Source: Nitrososphaerota archaeon (GTDB lineage Archaea; Thermoproteota; Nitrososphaeria; Nitrososphaerales; Nitrosopumilaceae). From it: a stretch of DNA of 18,338 nucleotides. Below, in pieces: positions 6,866-14,434 of the stretch. The notes below the pieces were generated by a model. That model was not told the origin of the DNA and did not search any database. It worked only from the letters and a program-made list of their open reading frames with translations. The position numbers were made by a program, and so were the translations under genes. Each line of letters opens with the position of its first letter. Position 1 is the stretch's first letter. The stretch is taken from the NCBI GenBank assembly GCA_016871975.1, contig VHBM01000022.1, positions 1 to 18,338 on the forward strand, given 5' to 3'.

Positions 6866-8611
6866 TTAAGATCTTGAAACCAAGTAGACTGTGTATATTT
6901 GATTTGTTCCAGTTGGATTGACATTCATATTTTTAAAATTATACTTTGTAGTTTTTACATTTTCATGCACATCACTGCCAATTACCAATGTGTTTGGAAG
7001 CGCAAATCGGTTAATCTTGGCACACCTATTTACAGTAGAACCAAAAATGTCCTTGACAGAAGATGTACTAACCTGTGCTAGGCTGACTGTACCATAAGTC
7101 ATGCTAACTCTATATGTAATGGCAGGCAAACTTTCCTTTTGTAGGTTTGCACTTATTTTTTCATTTGAATTACATATTGTCAAACAACAATCTATTGCGT
7201 TTAGAAATGATTTTGAATCTGATGGTTTAATTCCTGTAAAGTAAAACAAGACTGCATCGCCTATGTTTTTGACAACAATTCCGTTAAAGCTTTTTACAAT
7301 TTCTGCGATAGAGTTTATGAAAATACTGTAAAACTTCCTCGTTTTTTCTCCATCTAACTCAGATGCAAGCATTGTGGACTGGATGATATCAATCATGCAT
7401 ACACAACAGTCTTCATTATGTTTTGAAAATTGCAAAAGCATGTCTTCTTGCTCTTTGATTATTTCTTCTCTAAGGTTAATTGCCATAGCAGCCTCTTGCA
7501 ATCTTTTTGCCATTGAATCAAATGACGTTGATAGTTGTCCTATCTCATCACTTGTTTTTATGTTGGTTCTAACATCAAAGTTTCCTTTTTCAATTTCTTG
7601 TGCTGCCTTTTGCAGTTTAACTAATGGATATGAAATTGATTTTGACAGGAAAAAAGTAATCACGCCCATCACTATTGTAATTACTAGTCCTGTCAGAAAG
7701 ATCCTATCCTGCAAAATTAGTATAGGTTCTATGGTCTCTGACTCGTCAATTTCTGCAAGCAATACAAATCCCAAATCTTTTGCACAGTATGATGAGCCGA
7801 AAATCTTGACACCTCGATAGTCTTGATAAAAATCAAGCAACTCTTTTTCTTCTTCAAAGCATTTTCTTACAGGAGGTATGTCAACTTTTTGATTGAATTC
7901 TGTGTTTTTTAGGAATCTGGATTCTGAGATCAGAATATAATCGCTGTTTACAACATAAACTTCGCCTGACTTTCCAAGGCCACTGCGATTAAGCAAAATA
8001 TCATCCATTGTTTTTGTACGCATTTTAGCAATTACAACACCAATTGGTTCTAAATGGTGATTATCATCTTTTGCAAAAATTGGAGTCACGACAATCATTC
8101 GTTTTTGGCCTTCTGCAACAGGTTCAAAGTCTATAAAAGAATTTTTCAATCCTGAAACAAAGTATGGATCTTGTGAAAAATCCTCACTTGGGAGTTTTGC
8201 AAGCGAAAAGTATGCCTGACCATTTTTCCCAAGAATCTTTACATCCTCAAAACCAATAGAGTACCCAACTAGCTCTTGAAATGCCTGAATTTCGATCAAA
8301 AAATCTCTTCTGCTTTCATCGATTCTAGTCTGGTATTCATCTTCTGAGGTGTTTAGCTTTTCTACTAGAACCTGAACCATTGGGTCTGTTGCAATGATTT
8401 GGATTTGTTTTATCCTAGCATCAAAAAGATTTCTAAGTGAGTTGCCTCTTGTTGTTGATTCACCAAGTAACTGGTCACCTGTTTTTTGCTTTAAAACCTC
8501 AACTCCATATGTAAAGCTAAGATATGCGCTAATTCCTACTGCTACAAGCGATACAGACATTACCAAAAAAACAAGCTTTTTGCTTAGTCCAATTCTAATT
8601 TTTGGGCTCAA
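6866..8611 (-). CDS. Membrane sensor: Cache domain, HAMP, class III adenylate/guanylate cyclase
   Basis: Transmembrane helix 1 (~12-34), an extracytoplasmic double-Cache-like sensor (~35-303; VTPIFAKDDNHHLEPIGVVIAKM, SGEVYVVNSDYILIS), transmembrane helix 2 (~305-323), HAMP (~325-377; SISYPLVKLQKAAQEI, DEIGQLSTSFDSMAKRL), a short coiled coil and a class III cyclase domain (~400-555). Catalytic positions: D408 and D452 for metal, K448 and D521 for purine, N528 for ribose. K532 occupies the position of the usual transition-state arginine. It likely makes a cyclic nucleotide in response to an external ligand. Start TTG 8611 is supported by GAGGT three bases upstream. Thaumarchaeal cyclic-nucleotide targets are unknown. 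Confidence 0.9.
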   Translation of the reverse strand: MSPKIRIGLSKKLVFLVMSVSLVAVGISAYLSFTYGVEVLKQKTGDQLLGESTTRGNSLRNLFDARIKQIQIIATDPMVQVLVEKLNTSEDEYQTRIDESRRDFLIEIQAFQELVGYSIGFEDVKILGKNGQAYFSLAKLPSEDFSQDPYFVSGLKNSFIDFEPVAEGQKRMIVVTPIFAKDDNHHLEPIGVVIAKMRTKTMDDILLNRSGLGKSGEVYVVNSDYILISESRFLKNTEFNQKVDIPPVRKCFEEEKELLDFYQDYRGVKIFGSSYCAKDLGFVLLAEIDESETIEPILILQDRIFLTGLVITIVMGVITFFLSKSISYPLVKLQKAAQEIEKGNFDVRTNIKTSDEIGQLSTSFDSMAKRLQEAAMAINLREEIIKEQEDMLLQFSKHNEDCCVCMIDIIQSTMLASELDGEKTRKFYSIFINSIAEIVKSFNGIVVKNIGDAVLFYFTGIKPSDSKSFLNAIDCCLTICNSNEKISANLQKESLPAITYRVSMTYGTVSLAQVSTSSVKDIFGSTVNRCAKINRFALPNTLVIGSDVHENVKTTKYNFKNMNVNPTGTNQIYTVYLVSRS

Positions 8612-8787
8612 TTTACCTCATTTTATAATATGTCATAATTAATTTGTAAATCAAATACAGGCAATGCGCGATTCATGTTTTATCGCAATTATAAATCGCT
8701 TTAATAGGCTATATTGATTCTCGGCTTTGATATTCAGTGATGGAAATTCACTTGTGTATTATTAATTACAAAAAATAATCCAAAAAC

Positions 8788-9093
8788 ATGGTTAAGCAAT
8801 CTGTTTTGATTGGCATTGTAATAGGTGCTTTTGTCGCAGGCATTGGCATAGGGTATGGAATAGCTCAGCCAAATCAGCCTAACTTTATGCCTATGACCAC
8901 TCAACAAATGCAGCAAATGATGAATAACCCAGATACAATGGCTAACTGGATGAATTCCATGATGAATGATCCTCAGCTACGCCAACAAATGTATGATATG
9001 ATGCTACAAAATTCGCAATTTATGCAAGGCATGATGAATAACCAACAGTTTCAACAACAATGGATGATGCCAATGATGGAACAGATCCCTTAA
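8788..9093 (+). CDS. Membrane-anchored Met/Gln-rich small protein
   Basis: 101 residues. An N-terminal helix (~6-26, Gly-zipper spacing GAFVAGIGIGYG) acts as anchor or uncleaved signal. The outer part (~27-101) holds 19 methionines by my count plus many Gln and Asn, in imperfect repeats such as NPDTMANWMNSMMNDPQLRQQM and MMNNQQFQQQWMMPMM. The NP--M--MM pattern resembles STI1/ubiquilin-type repeats, and such Met-rich stretches can also bind Cu(I). Ammonia-oxidising archaea depend heavily on copper, so a periplasmic copper role is attractive but unproven. Divergent from the cyclase gene; its own AT-rich promoter region lies at ~8700-8787. Not a family I can name. Confidence 0.75.
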   Translation: MVKQSVLIGIVIGAFVAGIGIGYGIAQPNQPNFMPMTTQQMQQMMNNPDTMANWMNSMMNDPQLRQQMYDMMLQNSQFMQGMMNNQQFQQQWMMPMMEQIP

Positions 9094-9183
9094 AGCAGAA
9101 AATCATTTTTTGAGATATATGTAGGTGCACTGCATTGCAATGAAGTCCTACTCATTATATCAAAACCAATCCAATACTAGACA

Positions 9184-9525
9184 ATGCAAACATTACTTGA
9201 AGGAAGAAAAATAGAGGAAGATGATCGAAAAGAAGCAATTCTTGAGATGATCTCTGACAAGTATTGCCGCGAAATTCTAGAGGCAACAATGGACAAGCCA
9301 AAATCTGCAATGGAGATAAGCTCTGAAAGAAAGATACCCATAAGCACAGTGTATCGAAGATTGCAAAATCTTCATGACAACAAGCTACTTGGAATATCTG
9401 GAACCATCAGCGCAGATGGAAAAAAGTACTTTTTGTACAAGAGCAAGGCAAAAGCCATTTCGACTTCATTTAACTCCGGTACAATCGAAATCCAAATTGT
9501 GCCTAACACTTTGGTAGAAAGTTAG
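9184..9525 (+). CDS. Winged-helix (ArsR-like) transcriptional regulator
   Basis: 113 residues. Helix DKYCREILEATMDKPKSAMEISSE is followed by the recognition helix PISTVYRRLQNLHDNKL (52-68) and a wing (GTISADGKKYFLYKSKA), the arrangement of ArsR/TrmB-like winged helices that repress or activate as dimers. No Cys metal pair of the SmtB type is present beyond a single Cys28, so the effector is unknown. The C-terminal ~20 residues form a strand-rich tail. Start ATG 9184. It lies 50 bases before the CBS gene, so could share a transcript with it. Confidence 0.85.
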   Translation: MQTLLEGRKIEEDDRKEAILEMISDKYCREILEATMDKPKSAMEISSERKIPISTVYRRLQNLHDNKLLGISGTISADGKKYFLYKSKAKAISTSFNSGTIEIQIVPNTLVES

Positions 9526-9575
9526 GCGCATGTTTTTCTTTAAAATCAAATTTGAGAATAGTGAGGGTGTTTAAA

Positions 9576-10454
9576 ATGACTTTGGCAAGTAGAGAACTAG
9601 TGGAAATTTCAAAATTCAGGTCTCCAGTTATGACTGTCAGCACTAGTGCGTCAATTCATGATACACTTGTAAAAATGCAGATTAATTTTATAAAACGAAT
9701 TGTGATTGCCGAGAATAGCAGACCTGTTGGTATTGTGACAGAGCGAGACATTAGTAGATTTTTAGAAAACGACAAAACCGCTAGAGCATTAAATGAAATT
9801 CCAATCAGCCATGTTATGCGAAAAAATCCAATTAGCATAACAGATGGATTTGAAGATCACTTTGAGCAATGCACTACAAGAATGGACACATTCAACATAG
9901 GCTCAATTGTAATGGTTGATTCTGACGGAAAACTGGTTGGAATTGTAACAAAAACAGACATTACAAAAGCATTTTCTGTGATTTATGGCGGAAAATGCAA
10001 AGTTAGAGACTATATGAGTGAAAAAGTAATCACCTGTAGAGAGTCTGATACGCTAAGATATGCACTAAACATGATAAACACAAACAACATTTCAAGACTA
10101 GTAGTTACAGACAATAATGGAAAGCCTACTGGAATCATTACTACAAACACATTTCTAACTCATAGCAGATATTTTGCAAACGGAAAAACACGTACACGGG
10201 ACTATTTACTTCCAACAAAAAATGAAGCCGAGTTACGCGTTGGTGATTTGGTACAAAAAGAGATTGTTACTATTGGTCCAGAAGATGATCTTGCCACCGC
10301 TGCACATCTTATGATAAAAAATGAGATAAGTGGAATTCCAGTTGTTAATAATGAAAAGCTTGTTGGCGTTATTACAAAGTTTGATGTTGTTAAAGCGTTT
10401 GCGGATGCTGGCATCAATGAAAGACTTAAGGTAAAATACAAAAACACCTACTAA
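9576..10454 (+). CDS. Four-CBS-domain protein
   Basis: Four CBS motifs in tandem: KFRSPVMTVSTSASIHDTL, VMRKNPISITDGFE, VRDYMSEKVITCRESDTL and VQKEIVTIGPEDDL, each ending in the VGIVT/GIIT strand and a helix. CBS pairs bind AMP, ADP, ATP or SAM, so this is a probable adenylate-level sensor with no visible effector domain. An upstream in-frame TTG (9552) is possible, but ATG 9576 has GAGGGTG 6-12 bases upstream and is preferred (292 aa). It is 7 bases from the phosphoribosyltransferase gene, implying translational coupling. It is a paralogue of the protein at 15721-16581. Confidence 0.88.
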   Translation: MTLASRELVEISKFRSPVMTVSTSASIHDTLVKMQINFIKRIVIAENSRPVGIVTERDISRFLENDKTARALNEIPISHVMRKNPISITDGFEDHFEQCTTRMDTFNIGSIVMVDSDGKLVGIVTKTDITKAFSVIYGGKCKVRDYMSEKVITCRESDTLRYALNMINTNNISRLVVTDNNGKPTGIITTNTFLTHSRYFANGKTRTRDYLLPTKNEAELRVGDLVQKEIVTIGPEDDLATAAHLMIKNEISGIPVVNNEKLVGVITKFDVVKAFADAGINERLKVKYKNTY

Positions 10455-10461
10455 ACTCATA

Positions 10462-11097
10462 TTGTTTTCAAATAGAACTGATGCAGGAAAACAGCTAGCC
10501 AAAAAACTAGAGTTTGTAAGAAAAGAAAATCCAATCATTCTTGCCATCCCAAGAGGTGGGGTCATGGTTGCAGATGCAATAGCCTCTTTTCTTGGCTGCA
10601 AACTAGACATTATAGTATCACGCAAAATTGGAGCACCTGATAATTCAGAGCTTGCAATAGGTGCAGTATTACATGATGGGAGCTATTTTCCAAACAGTGA
10701 TGTGCTAAAAATTCTACAAGTTTCTCAAAGATACATTGATTTAGAAAAAGCAGCACAGATGAAAGAGGTTCAAAGACGCCTTATCAGCTATCGTGGGTCC
10801 ATACAGTATGAGTTGAGTGGGAAAACTATAGTCCTAGTAGATGATGGCTTGGCAACAGGCGCAACTATGACAGTCGTAGCTCTATGGGTGAAAAAACAAA
10901 ATCCAAAAAAAATAATCATTGCAGTGCCTGTAGGCGCTAGAGAAACAATACAAAAACTAGCAAAAATAGTAGATTTGGTTGTTGTGTTGGCTATACCAGA
11001 CTTTTTTAATGCAGTAGGGCAATTTTATGAAAACTTTGATCAAGTAGAAGATATTGAAGTACAAAAAATTATGAAAAAATACGGCTATAATATCTAG
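10462..11097 (+). CDS. Predicted phosphoribosyltransferase (COG1926 type)
   Basis: N-terminal FSNRTDAGKQLAKKL and ILAIPRGGVMVADAIA (26-41), middle DIIVSRKIGAPDNSELAIGAV and PRPP loop IVLVDDGLATGATM (123-136) are the conserved marks of the COG1926 PRTase family, whose physiological substrate is not settled. 211 aa is normal. Start TTG 10462; no ATG is near. It follows the CBS gene with a 7-base gap, linking a nucleotide sensor to a PRPP enzyme. Its TAG stop overlaps the stop of the opposite-strand gene at 11094 by two bases. Confidence 0.87.
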   Translation: MFSNRTDAGKQLAKKLEFVRKENPIILAIPRGGVMVADAIASFLGCKLDIIVSRKIGAPDNSELAIGAVLHDGSYFPNSDVLKILQVSQRYIDLEKAAQMKEVQRRLISYRGSIQYELSGKTIVLVDDGLATGATMTVVALWVKKQNPKKIIIAVPVGARETIQKLAKIVDLVVVLAIPDFFNAVGQFYENFDQVEDIEVQKIMKKYGYNI

Positions 11098-11522
11098 TAC
11101 TTTAGATTTAGCGCCTTTCTCATAGCAGCTATTCTACATCTTATTGTAACGCTGCTAATCCCAGATGTCTCAGAAAACCTTCGCTGGCTGAGCTTTTCAT
11201 TGTTGATAAGGCATGAAAGATAAAGACATGCTGCTGCCTGGGCTACTGGATTTTTGCCATCGGCGAGTCTTTTTTCCTGTGATTTTTCTAGTATTTCAAA
11301 TGCATCTCTTTTTGTTTTTTCTCTTATTCCTAGATCATTTGATAGGCGAGTAATGAAGCTTGTATTATCATACTGCTTTAGATGTAAGTCAAGTTCTATG
11401 ATGATTGTTCGGAGATCACGTGAGAGCAGTTTTTTTTCTACATTTGCTGCATTGGCTATAGTGGACTTGAGTGCACATGGTGTAACTTTGGCAATAGGAA
11501 ATCTATTTGCAATACCACACAT
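11094..11522 (-). CDS. N-terminally truncated TFB-like protein (cyclin repeat), possible pseudogene
   Basis: The 142 residues align with the C-terminal half of TFB: TPCALKSTIANAANVEKK matches TPRTLDDIANGINIRRK of the TFB at 4913-5839, KTKRDAFEILEKSQEKRLADGKNPVAQAAACLYLSC matches the second cyclin repeat, and SGISSVTIRCRIAAM matches its helix-turn-helix. The zinc ribbon, B-reader and most of cyclin repeat 1 are missing, and there is no room for them: only 91 bases separate ATG 11522 from the next gene's end at 11614, and an in-frame TAG stands at 11547-11549. Cyclin repeat 2 is intact and could still bind DNA/TBP, so it may be a competitor of TFB or a decaying copy. Confidence 0.7.
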   Translation of the reverse strand: MCGIANRFPIAKVTPCALKSTIANAANVEKKLLSRDLRTIIIELDLHLKQYDNTSFITRLSNDLGIREKTKRDAFEILEKSQEKRLADGKNPVAQAAACLYLSCLINNEKLSQRRFSETSGISSVTIRCRIAAMRKALNLKY

Positions 11523-11613
11523 TACTTTGGATCTGATAGTTCTTGTCTACATGTGGATGCCAAACGTTGTTTCATACTTTCAAAGACAATAATAGAGATA
11601 AGAAAAAATAATT

Positions 11614-11985
11614 TTATTCAACGCGTTTGTAGACGCTTTTGAATTCTTGTGCAATAGTATATGCAAGATTTTGTATGTGCGATACCTCATTCATTGTTTT
11701 TTTGCCTCTTGCAATCTGCCTCATAAGTGTCATGCACTTGTGTATCTGGTTGTGATCTGCAGTGTCTGGATCATAGGGGCTTGTTATCTCAGTTAATGAT
11801 TTGAAGCACTCATCAAAGTCAAGACAGAACTTTAAGATGACTTCTTCCCACGCTTTGGTTGTTTTTGGAAAGCCTGTAGCATCTGCTAGCTCACGAAACT
11901 CGTTGTGTCTGTCTCGTAAAAGCAACTCTAGTGCTCTTCTTGCGCGGTTTTCCTCAAAGTCGCCAATTGATTTTAAGAGACTCAT
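11614..11985 (-). CDS. Uncharacterised helical protein
   Basis: About 123 residues, mostly helical and highly charged (FEENRARRALELLLRDRHNEFRELADATGF; HNQIHKCMTLMRQIARGKKTMNEVSHI), no membrane segment and no catalytic motif I recognise. Start is chosen at ATG 11985; an in-frame TTG at 11991 is also possible. It diverges from the APC permease, with a 20-bp palindrome (12024-12043) between them that could also act on this gene. It may be a conserved thaumarchaeal protein, but I cannot name a family. Confidence 0.72.
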   Translation of the reverse strand: MSLLKSIGDFEENRARRALELLLRDRHNEFRELADATGFPKTTKAWEEVILKFCLDFDECFKSLTEITSPYDPDTADHNQIHKCMTLMRQIARGKKTMNEVSHIQNLAYTIAQEFKSVYKRVE

Positions 11986-12023
11986 AGACAAAGTATCTAT
12001 GTACTAGTATTAAATAAAATCAT

Positions 12024-12043
12024 AATTATCAAGTATGATAATT
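12024..12043. promoter_or_regulatory. 20-bp palindrome, first copy (upstream of APC permease)
   Basis: AATTATCA-AGTA-TGATAATT: perfect 8-bp arms and a 4-base spacer. It ends 79 bases before the permease ATG (12123) and lies 38 bases from the divergent gene at 11985. A second half-site, TGATAATT, occurs at 12093-12100. The same arms and spacing recur at 17301-17320. Likely the operator of a dimeric regulator; the regulator is unknown. Confidence 0.55.
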
Positions 12044-12122
12044 TAAGTTTGCAGTTTAGATAAATGTAATTTTCTTGATTGAGCTTCAAAAGTGATAATT
12101 CGCCAAGTGTTTATTCTATGAA

Positions 12123-13433
12123 ATGACATGTTCTAGTCAGAATCAAATGACTGAGCTAAAACGCCACATGGGACTTTTTCACTTAGTAATGTATGGTGTT
12201 GGGCTTATAGTTGGGGCGGGCATCTATGTGCTAATAGGCGAGGCAGCAGGACTGGCAGGCAATGCTGTTTGGGTTTCTTTTGTGTTAAGTGGGATGGTAG
12301 CGGCATTTGCAGGTCTAAGCTATGCTGAGCTTACATCAATGTTTCCGCGAGCCGCAGCAGAGTATGTTTTTGTAAAAAATGCATTAAGGAGCAATTTTAT
12401 CGGGTTTATTGTTGGTTGGCTTACCTCAATTACCTCGATGATAACTGCTGCAACTGTAGCACTTGGCTTTGGCGGATACTTTGCGCAGTTTTTGAGCTTG
12501 CCAATAACAATCTCTGCTGTTTTGCTATTGATTGGTTTATCAGTCATCAACTTTTTTGGCATAAGAGAGTCTGCTTGGGCAAATACCATATTTACAATAA
12601 TTACAATATCAGGTCTTGCCATAGTCATTTATCTTGGGTTTACTTTTACTGACGTAAAACAGATAGATTATTTTGAGGCACCATTTGGATTTTCTGGAAT
12701 AATTCTTGCCTTTGTTTTGATATTTTTTGCATTTATTGGCTTTGAGGACATGGCAAATGTAGCCGAAGAGGTAAGAAATCCAAAAAGAACACTGCCACGC
12801 GGAATTATTTTAGCAATAATATTTACATCGCTAATCTACATTCTTGTTTCTTTAGCATCAATTCGCATTCTAGGCTGGCAGGATCTTGGCGAGTCATCTG
12901 CACCTTTGGCAGATGTTGCAGGAAGAGTGCTTGGAGATAGTGGACAAAAATTTCTTTCCGGAATAGCACTTTTTGCAACAGCAAGTACTGTTCTTATCAC
13001 ACTAATTGCAGGTGCACGAATGCTTTATGGAATGTCACGAGATGGCTCTCTGCCCCACTTACTTGGAAGAATTCATTTTAAAACAAACACGCCGTGGATT
13101 GCAGTAGTTGTAATAATGGTAGCATCAATTGGCTTTGCCTTTATTGGCGACATTGTCTTGGTTGCAAACATTGTAGTGTTTGCTGTAGTAATTACGTTTG
13201 CGATGATAAACCTGTCAGTTATCGTTCTGCGATATACAGAGCCTGACATGGAAAGACCATTCAAGGCGCCACTTAACATAGGTCGCTTTCCTGTACTTGC
13301 ACTTTTTGGCCTTATAGCATCAATTTACATGGGCTTGCAGTTTGAGATTCCAGTTATTGGAGTCGGAGTTGGAATTATTGGTGCAGGAGTTGTGTTTTAC
13401 TTTGCTTATCACAGATACATCAAAAAGCTGTAA
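12123..13433 (+). CDS. APC-family amino-acid permease
   Basis: 436 residues with about 12 hydrophobic helices. TM1 contains GVGLIVGAGIYVLIG (26-39), the substrate- and Na+/H+-binding loop motif of the APC superfamily. A second mark is FAFIGFEDMANVAEEVRNPKRTLPRG (TM6 and following loop), and YGMSRDGSLPHLLGRIH is typical of the APC cytoplasmic loop. Expected role: secondary uptake or exchange of amino acids or polyamines across the membrane; the substrate is not readable. Start ATG 12123. The upstream palindrome at 12024-12043 suggests regulated expression. Confidence 0.93.
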   Translation: MTCSSQNQMTELKRHMGLFHLVMYGVGLIVGAGIYVLIGEAAGLAGNAVWVSFVLSGMVAAFAGLSYAELTSMFPRAAAEYVFVKNALRSNFIGFIVGWLTSITSMITAATVALGFGGYFAQFLSLPITISAVLLLIGLSVINFFGIRESAWANTIFTIITISGLAIVIYLGFTFTDVKQIDYFEAPFGFSGIILAFVLIFFAFIGFEDMANVAEEVRNPKRTLPRGIILAIIFTSLIYILVSLASIRILGWQDLGESSAPLADVAGRVLGDSGQKFLSGIALFATASTVLITLIAGARMLYGMSRDGSLPHLLGRIHFKTNTPWIAVVVIMVASIGFAFIGDIVLVANIVVFAVVITFAMINLSVIVLRYTEPDMERPFKAPLNIGRFPVLALFGLIASIYMGLQFEIPVIGVGVGIIGAGVVFYFAYHRYIKKL

Positions 13434-13492
13434 ATTACACAGTTTTTAAAGAAATCATTATGTTTTGGTACCTGTTAAATAATCTAGATTAA

Positions 13493-14065
13493 ATGAAACA
13501 AAAACCACATACTTCAGAAAAAGAAACTACACGTAGCATAACTTACAGACTTCCAGCCTATGTTGTAGATGAGCTTGAAACAGAAGCCATGCAAAAAAAC
13601 GTCTCACAAAATGTACTGGTAAAGCAGATCCTTGAGAAATTTGTAAACTGGGATAGATTTGCAGATAAAATAGGAATCATTCCCATTCCAAAAGAGATTT
13701 TAAATTCACTTGGTAAAAACATGGAAGGCGAACACATCAATCAGATAATTGATGCACTAGTTCCAACAATCAAAGATTCTGTAATGTTTATCAAAGGAAA
13801 GTATGATCTGAAAAGATGCATTGAGACTTTAGAAGACTATATGCGAGTATCAGGGATGCTATCGGATCATAGAACTGAAGGAGACATTCATCATTTTATT
13901 ATACAACATGAGCTTGGAATGAAGTGGTCATTATTTACAGAGCAGCTATTAAAGGAGATTTTTCATTCGTTCCTGCCAGAAAAGGCGCTAAAGTGCCAGA
14001 CAACTGACAGTACGGTTATTGCATCAATTGCACTTGGCTCTGACTTTTCTGAGCACGATTATTAA
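13493..14065 (+). CDS. Ribbon-helix-helix-like protein with unknown C-terminal domain
   Basis: Residues ~12-54 (TTRSITYRLPAYVVDELETEA, then KNVSQNVLVKQILEKFVNW) have the strand-helix-helix pattern of RHH/CopG-type DNA-binding domains. The C-terminal ~130 residues hold a helical domain with DIHHFIIQHELGMKWSLFTEQLLKEIFHSF, whose His-rich helix pair resembles a ligand-binding or dimerisation region. It is probably a transcription factor. Start ATG 13493, 59 bases after the APC permease stop, so it may be co-transcribed with it or regulate it. Family not recognised. Confidence 0.78.
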   Translation: MKQKPHTSEKETTRSITYRLPAYVVDELETEAMQKNVSQNVLVKQILEKFVNWDRFADKIGIIPIPKEILNSLGKNMEGEHINQIIDALVPTIKDSVMFIKGKYDLKRCIETLEDYMRVSGMLSDHRTEGDIHHFIIQHELGMKWSLFTEQLLKEIFHSFLPEKALKCQTTDSTVIASIALGSDFSEHDY

Positions 14066-14192
14066 AAATCACATTTGAGAATATAGTTTAATTTTATAAA
14101 ATGATACAATAAACAAAAGTAATGGCAATACCAAATGAAATCCAACAGTATGTTGAAAATCACATCGAGTTATTAATCCAGCAAACAAAGTC

Positions 14193-14434
14193 CTATCTTC
14201 CTTTCATAAAAATTGCATACAGGTCGTCTTTTTTGTAAATCCGAATTGGCCCATAGAGATCACCATTTTCTACAAATAGTGTTGGCAAGATGTCAGGATG
14301 GTCTACTCGCCAATCTGCGTCATTTTTAGCTGCGAGATAAGATATGATATTGTAAAGATGCCAACTAGTCCTCCGCCTGGAAAGCCAAGCAGTAGTGTGT
14401 TATTTTCTGATTGTGTCTGTGATTTTTTTGTCAT
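14193..14434 (-). pseudogene. Frameshifted and truncated PAC2-family (proteasome assembly chaperone-like) remnant
   Basis: Reading the minus strand from ATG 14434 gives MTKKSQTQSENNTLLLGFPGGGLVGIFTISYLISQLKMTQIGE, then TAG (14305-14303). One base later in frame, GTAGACCAT continues VDHPDILPTLFVENGDLYGPIRIYKKDDLYAIFMKGR, then TAG (14195-14193). The joined reading matches the N-terminal third of PAC2 proteins (GFPG-GLVG, IGE-D-P---P, PIRIY---DL), whose usual length is about 240 residues or more. A single missing base after GGCGA explains the frame change; the rest of the gene is gone. Its ATGA overlaps the stop of the upstream CBS gene. No gene is seen in the remainder of 14066-14192, which is AT-rich. 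Confidence 0.75.

Noticed and set aside
8666..8702. GCGATT...AATCGC inverted repeat between the cyclase and the Met-rich gene
   Set aside because: Arms of 6 bp and a spacer of 20 bases are too weak for a confident call.
11254..11592. 112-codon plus-strand ORF
   Set aside because: Antisense to the truncated TFB; its reading has no domain, while the minus strand aligns to TFB.
14122..14238. 38-codon plus-strand ORF starting MAIPNEIQQYVENHIELL
   Set aside because: It lies opposite the PAC2 remnant, which has far better family support; no recognisable domain and no clear promoter.
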